Of a DNA stretch of 42,688 bases, positions 8,826-17,800 are shown one piece after another. The stretch is from Methanobrevibacter sp. (GTDB lineage: Archaea; Methanobacteriota; Methanobacteria; Methanobacteriales; Methanobacteriaceae). Below the pieces are notes generated by a model. The model did not search any database and had not been told where the DNA came from. It saw only the letters and a program-made list of their open reading frames with translations. Both the position numbers and the translations under genes were made by a program. The stretch spans positions 1 through 42,688 of the forward strand of contig NZ_JAFUHT010000080.1 of NCBI RefSeq assembly GCF_017468685.1, read 5' to 3'. Numbering within the stretch: position 1 is the stretch's first letter; each line of letters starts with the position of its first letter.

Positions 8826-9680
8826 CTATGAGATTAATTTAACGCCCATGCCCATTGCACATATTTGGATATTGTCTCCATTAAGTCCAATTAGGGCGTA
8901 GTTCATTGATAAATCTAAAACTCCATTGCCACCATTACTTTTAATTTGATTTGCAAGTTTAATCAAACATTCATCTTTTCCTTCCTTAATTTTTTTCAAA
9001 TGTTCCTGTTCTTTTCTTTCAGGTTCCAAATTGATTAGCCTAACATCTTTTTCGATAATGACTTCACTTTGATAAATGCCGATAATTGAATGTTCCATAT
9101 CTTTCAAATCAGTGCTTGTAATGAAATAAAAACCCAAATTATTAATTGTTTCATTGCTTGCAGCCTCATCAAAGTAAGGAATGGGTTCAGTTCTTATCTC
9201 GACTGATTGGGGTTCCCAATGAAACAATGATCTGTTTTTGATACGGATTTTAAGATATTTACCAAAATTCTTAAAATGATTGATGAAATTTGATAATATT
9301 CCTCCGAGTACAACTAGAATAATATAATTCACCAATGTTGGAAACGCCGCTTGCAATATAATTATTATAGAACCTGCAGTAATCAGATTAATTCCTAATG
9401 TGGGGTTTTTTAATATAAAACTATAAAATGTTGTATAAATAAACAGGATAAATGCACTAATGGCTCCCACATTCTCTCCAATGATTTTATTGGCCAGTAC
9501 GGTTTCGACATAGCCTGCAGCTACTGGTGCAAAAATCAGTCCTAGATTCCATCCGAAAATTGCTATGTTGAAAAATAGAAAAATTCCATATACGAAAAGA
9601 CCTACTGCAGTGCCTGCACCGATACAGATGATTGCTTTTCGTGTATGTTCCAAATCAATTTCTTTATTTTTTATTTTCAT
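8826..9680 (-). CDS. Membrane protein with C-terminal YbjQ-like domain
   Basis: Residues 15-150 contain about four hydrophobic helices, including one run with VGLFVYGIFLFFNIAIFGWN. The C-terminal 130 residues are soluble and end in GGNGVLDLSMNYALIG...ICAMGMGVKL, which matches the YbjQ/UPF0145 (DUF74) fold seen in the neighbouring gene. YbjQ domains form pentamers and are called heavy-metal-binding in databases, though the evidence for metal is thin. A paired soluble and membrane-bound YbjQ suggests a joint assembly at the membrane. The ATG comes one base after the stop of the 9682 gene (TAGCATG), with no own Shine-Dalgarno, implying translational coupling. Confidence 0.7.
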   Translation of the reverse strand: MKIKNKEIDLEHTRKAIICIGAGTAVGLFVYGIFLFFNIAIFGWNLGLIFAPVAAGYVETVLANKIIGENVGAISAFILFIYTTFYSFILKNPTLGINLITAGSIIIILQAAFPTLVNYIILVVLGGILSNFINHFKNFGKYLKIRIKNRSLFHWEPQSVEIRTEPIPYFDEAASNETINNLGFYFITSTDLKDMEHSIIGIYQSEVIIEKDVRLINLEPERKEQEHLKKIKEGKDECLIKLANQIKSNGGNGVLDLSMNYALIGLNGDNIQICAMGMGVKLIS

Positions 9681-9681
9681 G

Positions 9682-10005
9682 CTATTCGTATTTTATAGCA
9701 GTGCCATATGCGGTTATAAGTATGGTGTTTCCCATTGTACCGCCAAGATTGTCATAAGAAATTTTAAGTCCAATAATAGCATTTGCACCTAAGCTTTCCG
9801 CTTTTTCAATCATACTGTTCAGTGACATGTCACGGGCTTTTTGTATTTCTTCTTCATATCTGGATGTTCGCCCACCTACAACATCACGAACTCCTGAAAA
9901 TAAATCCTTATAAATATTGGCGCCGATTAAGGATTCGCCAGTAACCAATCCCTTATATTCAATAATTTCCTTATTTTCAAGAGTGTTTGATGAGGTTAAA
10001 ATCAT
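9682..10005 (-). CDS. YbjQ family (UPF0145) protein
   Basis: The 107-residue protein is a complete YbjQ/UPF0145 member: [35 protein letters not shown] at the start, [19 protein letters not shown] in the middle, and [15 protein letters not shown] with a C-terminal [10 protein letters not shown] strand. These are the family's conserved elements, and length is typical. Family proteins assemble as pentamers; their role is not settled. AGTGATATA precedes the ATG. It is followed one base later by a membrane protein with a second YbjQ-like domain, an association that supports a joint role. Confidence 0.88.
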   Translation of the reverse strand: MILTSSNTLENKEIIEYKGLVTGESLIGANIYKDLFSGVRDVVGGRTSRYEEEIQKARDMSLNSMIEKAESLGANAIIGLKISYDNLGGTMGNTILITAYGTAIKYE

Positions 10006-10012
10006 TATATCA

Positions 10013-10204
10013 CTATTTCATGAATGTCATTACTGCCCATATGATTAAAAATATTGCAATAACTACATATAGTATTAATTGTGATCTTTTTCTTTGTTTT
10101 AATCTTGCATCCCAGACTTTTTGACAATCCGGTGAGCATACAAGTTCATTTAATGGTATTGGGGTTCCACAAATTGGGCAATGTTTATGAGGGTCTACTG
10201 CCAT
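10013..10204 (-). CDS. DUF2116-type zinc-ribbon membrane protein
   Basis: A 63-residue protein with an N-terminal zinc ribbon, [20 protein letters not shown] (two CxxC-like pairs, residues 8-29), a basic stretch RLKQRKR, and a single C-terminal hydrophobic helix (about 43-60). This is the layout of the DUF2116 Zn-ribbon family, frequent in methanogens. It is probably tail-anchored with the ribbon in the cytosol. GGAGATGATAAA precedes the ATG. It lies 12 bases after tatD and eight bases before the YbjQ gene in the same operon. Confidence 0.8.
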   Translation of the reverse strand: MAVDPHKHCPICGTPIPLNELVCSPDCQKVWDARLKQRKRSQLILYVVIAIFLIIWAVMTFMK

Positions 10205-10216
10205 TTTATCATCTCC

Positions 10217-11005
10217 TTATATTTTAAAAAATTCTTTAGTATTTTTGTTAACTTGAATAGCTAATTCTTCAGCATCAATTCCCATGCATAATGCAATTGT
10301 ATTGAGGATATGAGGTAAATATTTCGGTTCATTTCTATTCTTTTTAGGTTTGAAATCAAAGTTTTTTGGTATTAGGAATGGTGCATCAGTTTCAATCATT
10401 AACTTTTCAGGTGGAATTACACTCACTGCTTCCTGCAGGTCTCTTCCTCTTTTCATGTCACAAATCCATCCGGTTACACCAATGTAACAACCTAAATCGA
10501 CATAATTCTGTGCTTCAACTTTTGTTCCGGTAAAACAGTGAACAACAGATTTTTCAATGACTCTGTCATGTCTTTTTAAGATTTCATATAAATCCTTATG
10601 AGCTTCCCTTTCATGTAAAAACAGGGGCATATCAAGTCTTTCAGCAAGTTCCACTTGAGCTTCAAACCATTTCCTCTGAAGATCTTGCGGTGAAAAGTTT
10701 CTGTTATAGTCAAGTCCGCATTCTCCAATTGCAACAACACAATCATTTTTAGCTATTTTTTCAAGTTCAAACATGCTGTGGCCATTGCAGGTTTTTGCAT
10801 CATGAGGATGGACTCCTGAAGTTGAAAATAAGGTTCCAGGATATTTTGAAGCATATTCTGTAGCTAACTGGCTGGAATTGACATTGGTTCCAGTAATGAT
10901 GAACTGTTTAACTCCAGCTTTTTTAGCTTCTTCAATGATTTCAACCCTGTCTTTTCTAAAAGACTTATGCATTAGATTTAAGCCGATATCAACAAGATTA
11001 TCCAC
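10217..11005 (-). CDS. TatD family metal-dependent hydrolase
   Basis: The 262-residue protein is a TatD-type TIM-barrel hydrolase, related to bacterial TatD DNases with 3'-5' exonuclease activity. Metal-ligand motifs are present in order: DIGLNLMH at residues 6-13, SGVHPHD near 64, GECGLDYNR near 95, FLHERE near 130, VHCFTG near 155 and ETDAPFLIP near 206. Start is GTG 11005, chosen because GGTGA lies four bases upstream and the family N-terminus is complete. It follows the pyrH stop by eight bases. Role in DNA repair or RNA turnover is inferred from relatives. Confidence 0.9.
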   Translation of the reverse strand: MDNLVDIGLNLMHKSFRKDRVEIIEEAKKAGVKQFIITGTNVNSSQLATEYASKYPGTLFSTSGVHPHDAKTCNGHSMFELEKIAKNDCVVAIGECGLDYNRNFSPQDLQRKWFEAQVELAERLDMPLFLHEREAHKDLYEILKRHDRVIEKSVVHCFTGTKVEAQNYVDLGCYIGVTGWICDMKRGRDLQEAVSVIPPEKLMIETDAPFLIPKNFDFKPKKNRNEPKYLPHILNTIALCMGIDAEELAIQVNKNTKEFFKI

Positions 11006-11013
11006 TTTTTCAC

Positions 11014-11691
11014 CTATTCATTAATGACTCTGGTTCCTACAGTTTCACCGTTTACTGCTTTTATTAGGTTTTCAGGTTCAAAACCGTTTGTAATGACTGT
11101 TTCTAAATTGGATCTTTTAATCATCTGAACTGCAGTAGTGTCAAAGAACTCATAGGTTCCTGCCTTAACATCTTTACCGCTTAAAAAGTCAAGTAAATCT
11201 GTAGCGGTAATTTCAGGAACAAGTTCTGCATCATCGAATTTATTAGGATCTTTGGTGTACATTCCATCAACAGAAGTTAGGTTAATGAGTTTGTCTGCTT
11301 TGATGTATTCTGCTAATATTGCTGAAACTGCATCAGTACTGTGTGCAGGTTCAGTTCCACCCATAACAATTATTTTTCCGGTAGCTGAGAATTCAAGAGC
11401 TTCCTGGAAATTATGAGGCACTCTTTGATAAGCTGCATCTCCAAGAGCAGATAACATTAGTTTAGCGTTAATTCTTGTAACTTCAATTCCGATATCATCA
11501 CATTGTGCTTCGCCAGCACCTAAATCACGAACAACACCAATATATTCTCTTGCAGGTTTTCCTCCACCTACAACAACAAATAATTCATGTTCTTTTGACA
11601 GGTCTTTTAAAATAGCACTGTATTCCTGGAATTTTTTACAATCATATTCCTTAAGTAAAATTGATCCTCCAATTGCAACAACAATTTTCAT
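11014..11691 (-). CDS. pyrH: UMP kinase
   Basis: PyrH makes UDP from UMP and ATP in pyrimidine synthesis. The 225-residue sequence is the archaeal amino-acid-kinase form: GGSILL near residue 8, [12 protein letters not shown] at about 40, [22 protein letters not shown] near 109, and [15 protein letters not shown] near 138, where the ATP-binding loop DGxYTxDP is typical. Length matches archaeal UMP kinases, which lack the GTP regulation of bacterial enzymes. AAGGTGAATAT precedes the ATG. It is the first gene of the operon that runs to 8360. Confidence 0.92.
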   Translation of the reverse strand: MKIVVAIGGSILLKEYDCKKFQEYSAILKDLSKEHELFVVVGGGKPAREYIGVVRDLGAGEAQCDDIGIEVTRINAKLMLSALGDAAYQRVPHNFQEALEFSATGKIIVMGGTEPAHSTDAVSAILAEYIKADKLINLTSVDGMYTKDPNKFDDAELVPEITATDLLDFLSGKDVKAGTYEFFDTTAVQMIKRSNLETVITNGFEPENLIKAVNGETVGTRVINE

Positions 11692-11776
11692 ATATTCACC
11701 TTATAATAATTTATCATTGCAATATTATTTAAAGTTATAATTAACAAATGTTATATCAACAGATTAAGGTGTAATA

Positions 11777-12469
11777 ATGAATCTTGAAAATCAAATTTAC
11801 GTTAGAAAATCATGCAGAAATTATACTGATGAAGAAATCGACATGACTCCAATTCACGAATTCATATCAAATGTTAAACCGTTAGATGATTCAATCAAAT
11901 ATGATTATGAAATTTTGACTAATGATAAAGTTAATATTCGCACTCGCTGGCAAGCACCGTACTACTTGGCACTCTTCAGCGAGAAGAATGGAAATTACTT
12001 GGAAAATTTGGGTTTCATATTCCAACAGCTTTCCCTATATCTTCAAAGCATTGATATTGGCAGCTGTTGGGTGGGAATGGCTTCCTTAAAAGAAAAAAGA
12101 GATGATTTTGTTATTTCAATTTCTTTTGGAAAATCCGATAAAATGACACGTGACAGATCTGCTTTCAAACGTAAAAGTTTGGCTGAGATTTCAGATTACG
12201 CAGATGAAAAGCTAATCCCTGCACAGCTTGCACCGTCAGCTATTAACTCACAGCCATGGTATTTTAAACATTCTAATGATGGATTTGACGTATATCAAAT
12301 TAAACAGAATATTATTAAACGTCAGGTTTTAAAAAAGTGGAATCCAATTGATGTTGGAATATCCCTGGCCCATATGTATGTTGCCAATGAAGAGAATTTT
12401 GAATTCTATAAAAAAACTGATTTTGAAAATATTAAAGGTTATACTTATACTGGAAGTATTAAAATTTAA
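11777..12469 (+). CDS. Nitroreductase family protein
   Basis: The 230-residue product starts with RKSCRNYTDEEID, the usual N-terminal nitroreductase pattern, then a GFIFQQLSLYLQSIDIGSCWVGM stretch and a later APSAINSQPWYF, which matches the FMN-phosphate-binding 'APSxxNxQPW' motif of the TM1586-like group. Such enzymes use FMN and NAD(P)H, but physiological substrates are mostly unknown. In strict anaerobes they may be reductases or ligand-fragmenting enzymes. It has a TTAAGGTGTAATA site before the ATG. It stands alone between the divergent pyrH operon and the convergent aquaporin gene. Confidence 0.8.
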   Translation: MNLENQIYVRKSCRNYTDEEIDMTPIHEFISNVKPLDDSIKYDYEILTNDKVNIRTRWQAPYYLALFSEKNGNYLENLGFIFQQLSLYLQSIDIGSCWVGMASLKEKRDDFVISISFGKSDKMTRDRSAFKRKSLAEISDYADEKLIPAQLAPSAINSQPWYFKHSNDGFDVYQIKQNIIKRQVLKKWNPIDVGISLAHMYVANEENFEFYKKTDFENIKGYTYTGSIKI

Positions 12470-12491
12470 AAAAAAGAAAAAAATAGAGGAT

Positions 12492-13175
12492 TTAAGCTTC
12501 CTCTGTAGCTAATCCTTTGTACAATAAACCTGCAATGACTGCACCGACAATTGGAGCTAAAATAAATACCCAAACTTGTTGCAATGCTTGTCCTCCAAGG
12601 AAAAGAGCAGGTGCTAAACTACGTGCCGGGTTAACAGAAGTACCTGTTAATGGGATTCCCATAATGTGTACAAATGCTAATGTTAAACCAATTACAATAC
12701 CTGCAACAGCACCATTTTCTGCTTTTTTGGTAACTCCGAGAACTGTAAATACAAATACAAAGGTTAAAATAATTTCTACAAGAATAGCTCCTACAACATC
12801 TAATCCTACACTAGATGCAGAGCCGAATCCGTTTTGACCAAGACCAGTTGCTGCATATCCTCCAAGACTTGGAGCAGAGTTAATGATTACTGCTAAAAGA
12901 GCGATACCTATAATTGCACCGATACATTGGAAAATGATATACATTATCAAGTCTTTTGCATCAATTCTTCCATCAATCCACATACCGATTGAAACAGCTG
13001 GATTGATGTGACATCCTGAAATGTCACCGATTACATAAGCCATAGCTACGATAGATAAACCGAATGCTAATGCAATTCCAAGATTACCTAAAACAGAACC
13101 TGCTATAGCTGCACTTCCACAACCGAATAGTACAAGAACCATTGTTCCTATTAATTCTGCGATATATTTTTTCAT
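12492..13175 (-). CDS. aqpZ: Aquaporin of the AqpZ type
   Basis: The 227-residue channel has six membrane helices and the two half-helices with NPA boxes: HINPAVSIG (N58-P59-A60) and TSVNPARS (N182-P183-A184). The selectivity filter reads Phe38, His170, Thr179, Arg185, with the same relative spacing as Phe43, His174, Thr183, Arg189 of E. coli AqpZ. That predicts a narrow water-selective pore rather than the wider AqpM filter of Methanothermobacter, which lacks the His. The ATG has GAGGG upstream. It stands 38 bases before the surface-protein gene on the same strand but is transcribed after it, so a read-through from 14346 is possible. Confidence 0.92.
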   Translation of the reverse strand: MKKYIAELIGTMVLVLFGCGSAAIAGSVLGNLGIALAFGLSIVAMAYVIGDISGCHINPAVSIGMWIDGRIDAKDLIMYIIFQCIGAIIGIALLAVIINSAPSLGGYAATGLGQNGFGSASSVGLDVVGAILVEIILTFVFVFTVLGVTKKAENGAVAGIVIGLTLAFVHIMGIPLTGTSVNPARSLAPALFLGGQALQQVWVFILAPIVGAVIAGLLYKGLATEEA

Positions 13176-13212
13176 AAATTTTCCCTCAGTGTAACATTAA
13201 TTCTTCATTATA

Positions 13213-14346
13213 TTAAAATCTTCTTATTCTTTTTAAGAATAAATATGCAATGAATAAAACGAATAATATTAATATGAATGGGAATATGTGTAATAATATT
13301 GAATCGTTTACTTTATCGAAGTGATATTCACTTTCAAAGCCCATATGTTTTGCATCTGTATGATTCTGTGTAACTTTTGCAAAGTTATATAATAAGTCAT
13401 AATATCCTATATGTGCTCCGTCATATTCAATTGAATCAGGTGCTCTTCCATTTGCATCCATATACTCTCTGACTATTCCTCCCATCTTGAAATAATCATA
13501 AACTGAGTATGTGTCTTTTGCTAAAAATGAAATTCCCATTGGATCTTCTGGCTCGTCATATGCTTTTGGAATATCTAAACCGTTTCCATTTAGATAGGAA
13601 CTGGTTTGATATAAAAGCTGAGGACCAGTATAGTTACCGTAAGTTCCTTTCATTTCTGTATCATTGCTTTTTATTAGAGCTTTACTTGCATTGGCCATAA
13701 CTGCTGGTTTTATAATGTTGTGTGTAATTAAACCGTCGCTTAGAATTTTTGTATCGTTTTCATGAGTGTTAACGATGTCTACAATTTCTTGTGCGATTTG
13801 TTTGTTCATTTCTTCATCATATCTGGCTAAATAACCGTCATTTGCATTGTCTGGGAATTCTTTTGTTGGTTGTACATAGTAAATTCCAGCATTTTTAAGA
13901 AATGTTCCCGGGTCATGCATTCCAGCTAGGCTTTCATTTGAATAGTTGTCGTCCCATGCTCTTCTTAAGAAGTTTGTATTGTTGTCTAAATCATAACTTC
14001 CGGTATTTACGAATACAATTTGTTTTCCTGAGTTTACTGTTGATGTGGCCAGTTGCAGGTAATTTCCGGCATCCGATGCCGCCAGACAAATGCTCACATC
14101 ACTTGTCACTTCTATTGCTCTCCACCCCTCTCCAGGTGCAGGGGCCTGATTGTCAACGATTACTTGTAGTTCTCCACCACTTATTTCTTCTATATAACTT
14201 TTTATAGAATTTAACATTTTTATATCGTTATCATGGTCTATAATAGTATCTGATGTGATAAAAACTGTTTTTGCAGCACTCACATCTTGAATAACTGGTG
14301 CTATTATCAATATTGCCATGATAAGTATTGCAATTTGTCTTTTCAT
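13213..14346 (-). CDS. Surface protein with pseudomurein-binding-repeat-like segment
   Basis: The 377-residue protein has a signal peptide (residues 1-24, ending VSAAK), a long extracellular domain, and a C-terminal membrane anchor (about 352-371) followed by KRIRRF. Residues about 287-325 (REYMDANGRAPDSIEY, then a Gly/Tyr-rich stretch) resemble the pseudomurein-binding repeat, whose core is xNGRxPxxV. The N-terminal part, with TVFITSDTIIDHDNDIKML near residue 27, is the domain often found in Methanobrevibacter surface proteins, of unknown fold to me. It probably attaches to the pseudomurein wall or acts on it. It is divergent from the adhesin gene, sharing a 465-base upstream region. Confidence 0.65.
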   Translation of the reverse strand: MKRQIAILIMAILIIAPVIQDVSAAKTVFITSDTIIDHDNDIKMLNSIKSYIEEISGGELQVIVDNQAPAPGEGWRAIEVTSDVSICLAASDAGNYLQLATSTVNSGKQIVFVNTGSYDLDNNTNFLRRAWDDNYSNESLAGMHDPGTFLKNAGIYYVQPTKEFPDNANDGYLARYDEEMNKQIAQEIVDIVNTHENDTKILSDGLITHNIIKPAVMANASKALIKSNDTEMKGTYGNYTGPQLLYQTSSYLNGNGLDIPKAYDEPEDPMGISFLAKDTYSVYDYFKMGGIVREYMDANGRAPDSIEYDGAHIGYYDLLYNFAKVTQNHTDAKHMGFESEYHFDKVNDSILLHIFPFILILFVLFIAYLFLKRIRRF

Positions 14347-14439
14347 GTCTCTTTACCTTGGGTATTAATTATGTTTTAATATTATTTTTATAAATAAAAT
14401 AGTTTTCCCACAGATTTTAATATTTACTTTAAAATGTAA

Positions 14440-14463
14440 TATTTTAACTTAAAAACAATATTG
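14440..14463. promoter_or_regulatory. Surface-gene upstream motif, copy 2
   Basis: TATTTTAACTTAAAAACAAT followed by ATTG. It matches the 4798-4820 block except for one inserted A and a T/A change. Confidence 0.35.
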
Positions 14464-14535
14464 AAGTCTTTAAAAGCATAGTTTTAAATAATAATCAGTT
14501 TAATAGGTATTTTGAGGATTTAGAAAGATTATCTT

Positions 14536-14555
14536 TTATTTTAAGTTAAATATTG
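14536..14555. promoter_or_regulatory. Surface-gene upstream motif, shortened copy 3
   Basis: TTATTTTAAGTTAAATATTG resembles the other two copies with a C-to-G change and a three-base gap before TATTG. In such AT-rich DNA chance similarity is possible. Confidence 0.25.
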
Positions 14556-14811
14556 CTTTGATTTAATAAATTTTGATTTTGACTTTTAAATTGGATTTGG
14601 CTAATAAATTTTGGCAATTTATTTATTTAAAATAAGTTGTGTTAGGACATTATTTAAAATGTTCCTATTAATTTATGGTCATTTTGCAAATTTGATGGTG
14701 TGAATCATCATTTTTTAATCTAAAACTGAAAATAAAAAGATTGATTGCTAGTTAATAGCTTTTTGTTAATTAATAGTGTTTATAATCGTCCTCAGATAAG
14801 GTGATTTAAAA

Positions 14812-17800
14812 ATGTTAAATAATAATAGAAAGATGATTATTGGAAGAAATTTCTTATTTTGTCTATGTATTATTGGTTTGATGTTTACTGCATTTGGTGT
14901 TGGTGTTGACAATTCATTTGCAGCCGAATTAAATGATACAGTTGATGAGGTAAGTTTGGAATCTGATAATGTGGAACAACTAGAAAATTCTCAAAAAAAT
15001 GAAATTTTGGAGGTGAATTCTCAGGATTCACAAGATTTGTTGGGTGCTACACGTACTCCAAGTGGAAATATTTATAAAAGTATTCAGGATGCAGTTAATG
15101 CAGCTAATGCGGGAGATACAATTGTATTAAAAGGAACTTATCGTTCAAATGGAAATGACTATATTAAAATTACTAAGCCTCTGACAATAGTTGGGGATTC
15201 AACAGCCGTACTTGATGGAAGACATTTGTCCATTGCCATGGATATTAAAAGTGGTGGTGCGGGCACTGTGCTGAGAAATATTAAATTCATCAATGGTGAA
15301 GGTGATCTGGGATCTGCCGTTTATGTTCAGGCGAAAAATGTCAGAATTGAAAATTGTATATTTGAAGATAATCATGCAAACAAATGTGGTGCAATTCACA
15401 CTGAATGGAATTTAAACACTGTTTCAGGATTGATTGTTGACAATTGTCAATTTAGACGAAACACGGGTTATTATAACAATTTCAATGATGAATCTGCAGG
15501 TGCGGCAGTAACTATGTTTGGTATGGATTCAGAAGTTCGAAACTGTGTTTTTGAAGATAACTGGGTTAAGGCAAGAGGAGCTGCATATGGGGGGGCAATA
15601 CAAGTTGGTTTGGATTTGCCCGGCTCTAATGCAAAGGTAACTAACTGTGTTTTTAAAAATAATCGTGCAATAAGTCTCACATCAAGCTCTCATGGAGGGG
15701 CAGGATGTGTTCGTGAAGGATCTTCTTATACCAACTGTATATTCATCAATAATTTTGCTAATGAGGGAGGTGCATTGACTTTCCATTCATCAGGTGTTAT
15801 TAAAAACTGTACATTTATTGACAATAATGCTGACATCTATGGAGGTGCACTTTCCACAGGATTATTATATGATTATATGGAATTAAGTGTAATCGATTGT
15901 AATTTTGAAGGAAATACTGCTCCAAAAGGAGGTGCAATTCAAGCAAACGGTTTGAATATTCTCATTGACAACACTAAATTTAAAGGTAATGTTGCATCTC
16001 AAAATGGTGGCGCCATCAATGTTAAAGCACAGGAGGTTACAATTAGAAATTCTGTCTTTAACTCCAATAAGGCAAATGTAGATGGTGGGGCCATTTTCAT
16101 TGATGGAATAAACACTGTAGTTGACAATTCACAATTTGTTGCTAATGAAGCGATTCCTGATGTCAATAAACTTGAAGACGGATTGGGAGGAGCTATTTAT
16201 GTAAATAGTGAACTTGCCCATATCAAAAATAATTCATTTAGATATAATACTGCAAGAAATGGAAGTGCAATTTATTATGATAAATTCGGTAAAAAGCTCA
16301 CTTTGGAAAACAATGTCTTCTCTCAAAATCAGGCATGGGTTTATCATTTGCCGATTTATGCAGAGGATATCTATTATGAAGATAGCGAGCACATTAAAGT
16401 AGTTCTGTTCGGTGGAAATAATCTTGCGGACTTTGATAATCTTGAAGTGTCAAATGCAATTTATAATGCAGCTGACAACCTTAACATCATGATGGATAAT
16501 CAGTATCCGTTGGATGGAGCAACCAACAGTGGAGATTTATATCAGGACGGTCGTGAATATAACATTCACGTTTTACTAACAGTTCAGCATGAGGATGGAA
16601 CATATGTCTATAATGAGGTTGGTCATACAAGTTATTTGGGAGAAATTTCTGTTGATTTGGATAATCTGAAACCTGGAAAATATTTCGTTTCAGCAAAACA
16701 TTATGAAGACAATTACTATAAGGCAATTACAAATGTAACTTCATTTGTCGTAAAACCGAAAGTGGATAATGAAATCACTAAATCAGTTTCAAAAGAGACT
16801 GGAAACTTTGAAGATATCGTAATATGGACTATTACAATTAAAAATCATGGCCCTAATAATTCCACTGGTGTTAAAGTAACTGATGTATTGCCTAATGGAT
16901 TAATCTGGTTAAACGACACTTCAAATGGCAAATATGACCATAACAGTGGCATTCTTGATGTTGGTGATTTGAATGTTGGTGAAACATTTACATTTGATAT
17001 CATTACAATAGTTGATGCTACCGGAGACATAGTCAATATCGCAAATGTATCTTCAAATGAATTTGATACAAACACTTCCAATAATTATGCCGAAAAAGGT
17101 ATTTTCATAAATCCTGCCAGTGATTTGGAGGTTATCAAAAGCGTTTCAAATACTCAACCAAACTATAAAGATCAGATTGTGTGGACTATCCAAATAATCA
17201 ATAATGGTCCGGATACTGCCCACGATGTTGAAATGAAAGATGTGCTTCCTAAATCTTTGATTTTCATTGATTGTGACGGCGATTATGATAACGTTTCAGG
17301 AATCTGGAAAATAGGAACTTTGGAATCTAATAAAAAAATAACATTGAACATCCGCTGTATTGTTAACGGCACAGGACAAATTGAAAACTTTGTCAAAGTC
17401 AATGGCAGTGAATATGACTATGATTTAACAAACAATAATGATACAGAAAGAATATTTGTAAATCCTGCTAGTGATTTGGCCATTGTCAAAACTGTTGATA
17501 GGGATAATGTTAATTTTGGAGACACTGTAAAATGGACTTTAACTATTTCAAATAACGGTCCTGATGTGGCAACAAATGTCAGGGTTGTTGATTCATTGCC
17601 TGACGGATTCATATATGTTGATTCTATTTTAACAAAAGGAAAGTATGAAGATGGTATTTTTACAATTGATGCATTAAATGTTGGTGAAACAGTAACTATT
17701 GATATATTTACACTTGTTGAAGCTACCGGTGAAGCTAATAACTTTGCAAATGTAAATTCTGATGAGTATGATTATAATCTAACCAACAATCAGGATGATG

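Larger units (their letters stand above)
14347..14811. other. Divergent promoter region for two surface-protein genes
   Basis: No ORF or RNA gene was supported in this AT-rich region. It holds TATA-like runs for the minus-strand gene (about 14385-14400) and for the adhesin (GTTTATAA, about 14777-14785), the adhesin ribosome site AAGGTGATT, and two copies of the motif described at 4798. Confidence 0.6.

Noticed and set aside
8594-8842. An 82-codon plus-strand frame
   Set aside because: It overlaps the minus-strand small gene with a good operon context, and has no ribosome binding site of its own.
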